In this document: positions 62,801 to 64,000 of the stretch, one piece after another | Layout of the letters: each line of letters opens with the position of its first letter | How positions within the stretch are numbered: the first letter of the stretch is position 1 | Assembly (NCBI GenBank): GCA_018066125.1 | Contig: JAGHSA010000014.1 | Location: forward strand, 1-64,000 | Direction of reading: 5' to 3' | DNA length: 64,000 bases | Source: Candidatus Cryptobacteroides onthequi | GTDB taxonomy: Bacteria > Bacteroidota > Bacteroidia > Bacteroidales > UBA932 | The notes under the pieces: model-generated | Told to the model about the DNA's origin: nothing | Databases searched by the model: none | Seen by the model: the letters and a program-made list of their open reading frames with translations, nothing else | Translations under genes and position numbers: made by a program

Positions 62801-63176
62801 CCAGCCTGGTGACGAGGCTCACTGTGTCATCCCTGCCCTCTCTACAGACAACCTGAGCATGTCGGGTCTGTTCTCCGGCAGGACTATCCAGATTGCTGAC
62901 AACAAGTGGCAGATGTACAACCAGAGCGACCTCAGAGTGGTATCTGGCGACTTCCTCCGACTCAGGACCGCTTATCTCAGATATTCTCTTCCTGAGAAGG
63001 TCTGCAAGTCTCTCCGCATGCAGAATGCAAATGTGAGACTCGAGGGCAACAACCTCTTCCTTCTCTCATCAAAGAAGCTCAACGGGCAGGACCCTGAGCA
63101 GGTCGGCTTCGGTAACGCAGCAGTCGTGACCCCTCCTACCTCATCGATGACACTTGGTCTGGATATCACATTTTAA
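59880..63176 (+). CDS. SusC-like TonB-dependent outer-membrane transporter
   Basis: The 1098-residue protein has a signal peptide ending ASAQ, then a carboxypeptidase-regulatory-like domain (about 38-115; QITGTVYDEQSNTLPGVAV), then the plug (ATKVRIRGTSTISG, PLWVVDGVILDD, DVLKDASATAIYGVRAANG) and a 22-strand barrel ending with GLDITF. It imports oligosaccharides or other ligands through the outer membrane with its SusD partner encoded 12 bp downstream. No anti-sigma or hybrid sensor gene is visible in the window. Codon use is strongly biased to TCA and CTC, as in carB, which fits high expression. Confidence 0.95.
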   Translation: MFKRLVSLSSRASVCLVLVMSVLFSLDASAQSAYPRQITGTVYDEQSNTLPGVAVVEKGTTNGVVTDVDGKFSIKVKSASSVLQFSFMGMVTQEVKVTKDSYSIVMKDAVDALVGAVVNTGYQKLDRRMSASSISSISGEEVLQGNAFSLDNMLQGKIPGMTVLNSSSTPGAATKVRIRGTSTISGNREPLWVVDGVILDDPVSISTEVLNDLDNVNLVGNAISGLNPNDIDKIDVLKDASATAIYGVRAANGVIVITTKKGAKGAPRVNYSGNVTVSERPSYNRLNLMNSLERVEVSKEIESKGLDYRFEPAAVGYEGLLYDLYDRKLSYDDFLASVKRIEEMNTDWYSLLYKTSVSHKHNISISGADKAVNYYVSGSYVDDQATLKGTGVKQYNIMGKVQVNFLSNLIGTVQIRGNISDKTYQHSSISAYTYAYSTSRAIPAFNEDGSYAYYNAEQGYNAQPLQFNILNEIDNSGRTVSTDAVYLNSNLEWTILPGLRATGTFAMSTANTAEKEWFSDHSYAAAKLRRLNYGVPFPDADVWRENQCYLPYGGELKSGNTRNFSYTTRAQLDYSKYVKGHHFTAAAGTEARSTRYTGLSSTQWGYLPQRGESFVEIDPVLWPMYNQMTRQRPDVVTNRLSNYLSLYGVVSYAYKSRYIINANVRADGSNKFGQDKSTRFLPIWSVSARWNILNENFLKDVMWLNELSLKGSYGIQGNVSDDQTPSMIIKMGSIDELSGDYMSTLSKLPNPFLKWEKTQSYNVALDFALFDNRLSGTVEYYYKKGTDQIVSVDVSPTTGASHMSLNMGDITNRGYEFILNAVPVKTKDFRWSLSLNSARNINIVTRGGMESDYTYAQYINGSAVLKGYPINSFFSYKFDKLDEKGLPAFLDTDEEDGMTKEEMFKKAFALSGNRIPDMQGGFSSNFSYKRLTLGLFFSYSVGSKLRLNNLYSNSGQYLPNPQQNMSAEFVNRWRQPGDEAHCVIPALSTDNLSMSGLFSGRTIQIADNKWQMYNQSDLRVVSGDFLRLRTAYLRYSLPEKVCKSLRMQNANVRLEGNNLFLLSSKKLNGQDPEQVGFGNAAVVTPPTSSMTLGLDITF

Positions 63177-63188
63177 TTGATTGAGACA

Positions 63189-64000
63189 ATGAAAAAGATA
63201 TTATCATACATAGCAGCAATCTCTCTGTCAGTGGCCATGACTTCCTGCTCCGATTTCCTCACCGAGGCATCACAGGATGAGATCAGGCCTACAAACGTCA
63301 GCGACTACCGCGAGCTGATCAACGGCGAGGTCTACAACAAATTCAACAACCAGGCGGTCCACACTTATCTGGACATCATGACTGATGACTGCACAGAGTT
63401 CGCCAAGAAGGCAAGCTTCGGCGCCGATACCAGAAATGCCGGCAACGGTTATTTCACATGGCAGCAGTCTCCTGAACTCCAGGTATCAGGTGTGCTCAAT
63501 GACGATGGAGCGTGGGCAGAGTACTATCACCACATCCTCATCTCCAATATGGTTCTCTATGATGTGGACAACCTTAATGGAAGTGACGCAGAAAAGGCTC
63601 TTGTCAAGGCAGAGGCCTACATGGTAAGGGCATACGCTTACTATATGCTCGTGAACCTCTACGGCGAGCCATATGATCCTGCCACTGCAGACAAGGCTCT
63701 CGGAGTGCCGATCAACAACCTTCTCGGTGCTGAAAGGAAGAACTTCAAGAGGGCATCTGTCGCTGAAATCTATGACCAGATCATCAAGGATGTGACTGCA
63801 GCGCTCGAGCAGTTCGAGATTGGGGGCGGAAACGAGACCACATTCAGGTGGAACGAGAATGCCGCCAACCTCTTCATCGCGCGTGTATATCTCTACATGC
63901 AGAACTGGGACAAGGCCATCGAGCACGTCGACAGGCTCCTGGCAGTGAAGGCCAACCTCTGGAACCTCAATGAGAAGATCAACGGCGGTGCCGACGAGGC
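63189..64000 (+). CDS. SusD-like lipoprotein, cut by window edge
   Basis: The open frame runs from 63189 to the end (about 270 codons, no stop). The lipobox is MTSC with Cys20, followed by SDFLTEASQDE as in SusD/RagB. The N-terminal pattern (REL, YLDIMTDDCTEF) and the helical repeats EAYMVRAYAYYMLVNLYGEPYD (in two parts) match the SusD TPR core. It binds the ligand at the cell surface and closes over the SusC barrel. The true length of such proteins is about 500-600 residues, so the second half lies beyond the window. Confidence 0.93.
   Translation, partial: MKKILSYIAAISLSVAMTSCSDFLTEASQDEIRPTNVSDYRELINGEVYNKFNNQAVHTYLDIMTDDCTEFAKKASFGADTRNAGNGYFTWQQSPELQVSGVLNDDGAWAEYYHHILISNMVLYDVDNLNGSDAEKALVKAEAYMVRAYAYYMLVNLYGEPYDPATADKALGVPINNLLGAERKNFKRASVAEIYDQIIKDVTAALEQFEIGGGNETTFRWNENAANLFIARVYLYMQNWDKAIEHVDRLLAVKANLWNLNEKINGGADE

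Overview
The window looks like chromosome from a Bacteroidota member, most likely an uncultured or gut-type Bacteroidales. The evidence is a SusC/SusD pair at the right end, many lipoproteins with short lipoboxes ending in ASC or TSC, several polysaccharide-degrading enzymes, recurrent promoter -7 boxes of the form TAnnTTTG (some with a TTTG or TTGC about 19-20 nt upstream), and a cysteate-synthase-like enzyme of the kind tied to sulfonolipids in this phylum. No rRNA, tRNA or CRISPR array was recognised. Base composition is moderately GC-rich and fairly even.

Left part (1-9980). A small SH3-like membrane protein, a rhodanese and a short-chain dehydrogenase are followed on the minus strand by a five-gene operon: circularly permuted ATP-grasp, alpha-E protein, transglutaminase-like protease and two AstE/AspA-like proteins. 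One of the last two has lost two of its three zinc ligands. Just upstream of the operon is an unlisted 32-codon ORF with its own good promoter and a hairpin terminator or attenuator behind it. That layout resembles a peptide substrate placed before its modifying enzymes, and it is my best candidate for an undescribed system. Dihydroorotase, an orphan PTS EIIC-like membrane protein and a lipoprotein nicotinamidase follow.

Middle left (10000-27260). A zinc alcohol dehydrogenase converges on an operon of gamma-carbonic-anhydrase-like protein, GH20 hexosaminidase, Tat-exported Gfo/Idh/MocA oxidoreductase and acetyltransferase. Next comes a RAYT-type transposase gene between two direct 146-bp copies of an inverted-repeat element, with low-complexity and G-quadruplex-capable sequence. 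A TetR gene with a clear operator region faces a decayed locus holding remnants of a DUF2867 protein, an acyltransferase-like protein and a MerR regulator. A minus-strand run of ABC exporter, LysE-type exporter, GH2 enzyme and metallophosphoesterase follows, then a DUF4861 protein.

Middle right (27300-38050). A DnaG-like primase with a degenerate zinc finger precedes a complete heterodisulfide-reductase-like operon (HdrC, HdrB, HdrA, second HdrC, and a membrane DsrM/DsrK-like fusion) that ends in a cysteate-synthase-like PLP enzyme. This suggests quinone-linked sulfur chemistry feeding cysteate formation. carB has its own promoter and a perfect bidirectional terminator.

Right part (38069-64000). 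This is largely carbohydrate and extracellular metabolism: a second GH20 with a discoidin/MBL lipoprotein, greA, a tiny GH127 remnant, an outer-membrane barrel with two lipoproteins, a lipoprotein HAD phosphatase, an AraC-led operon of M28 peptidase, MBL hydrolase and two GH43 enzymes, an acyl-CoA synthetase, a serine-type sulfatase with a ThuA protein, a DUF6259 enzyme, and the start of a SusCD locus cut by the window edge.
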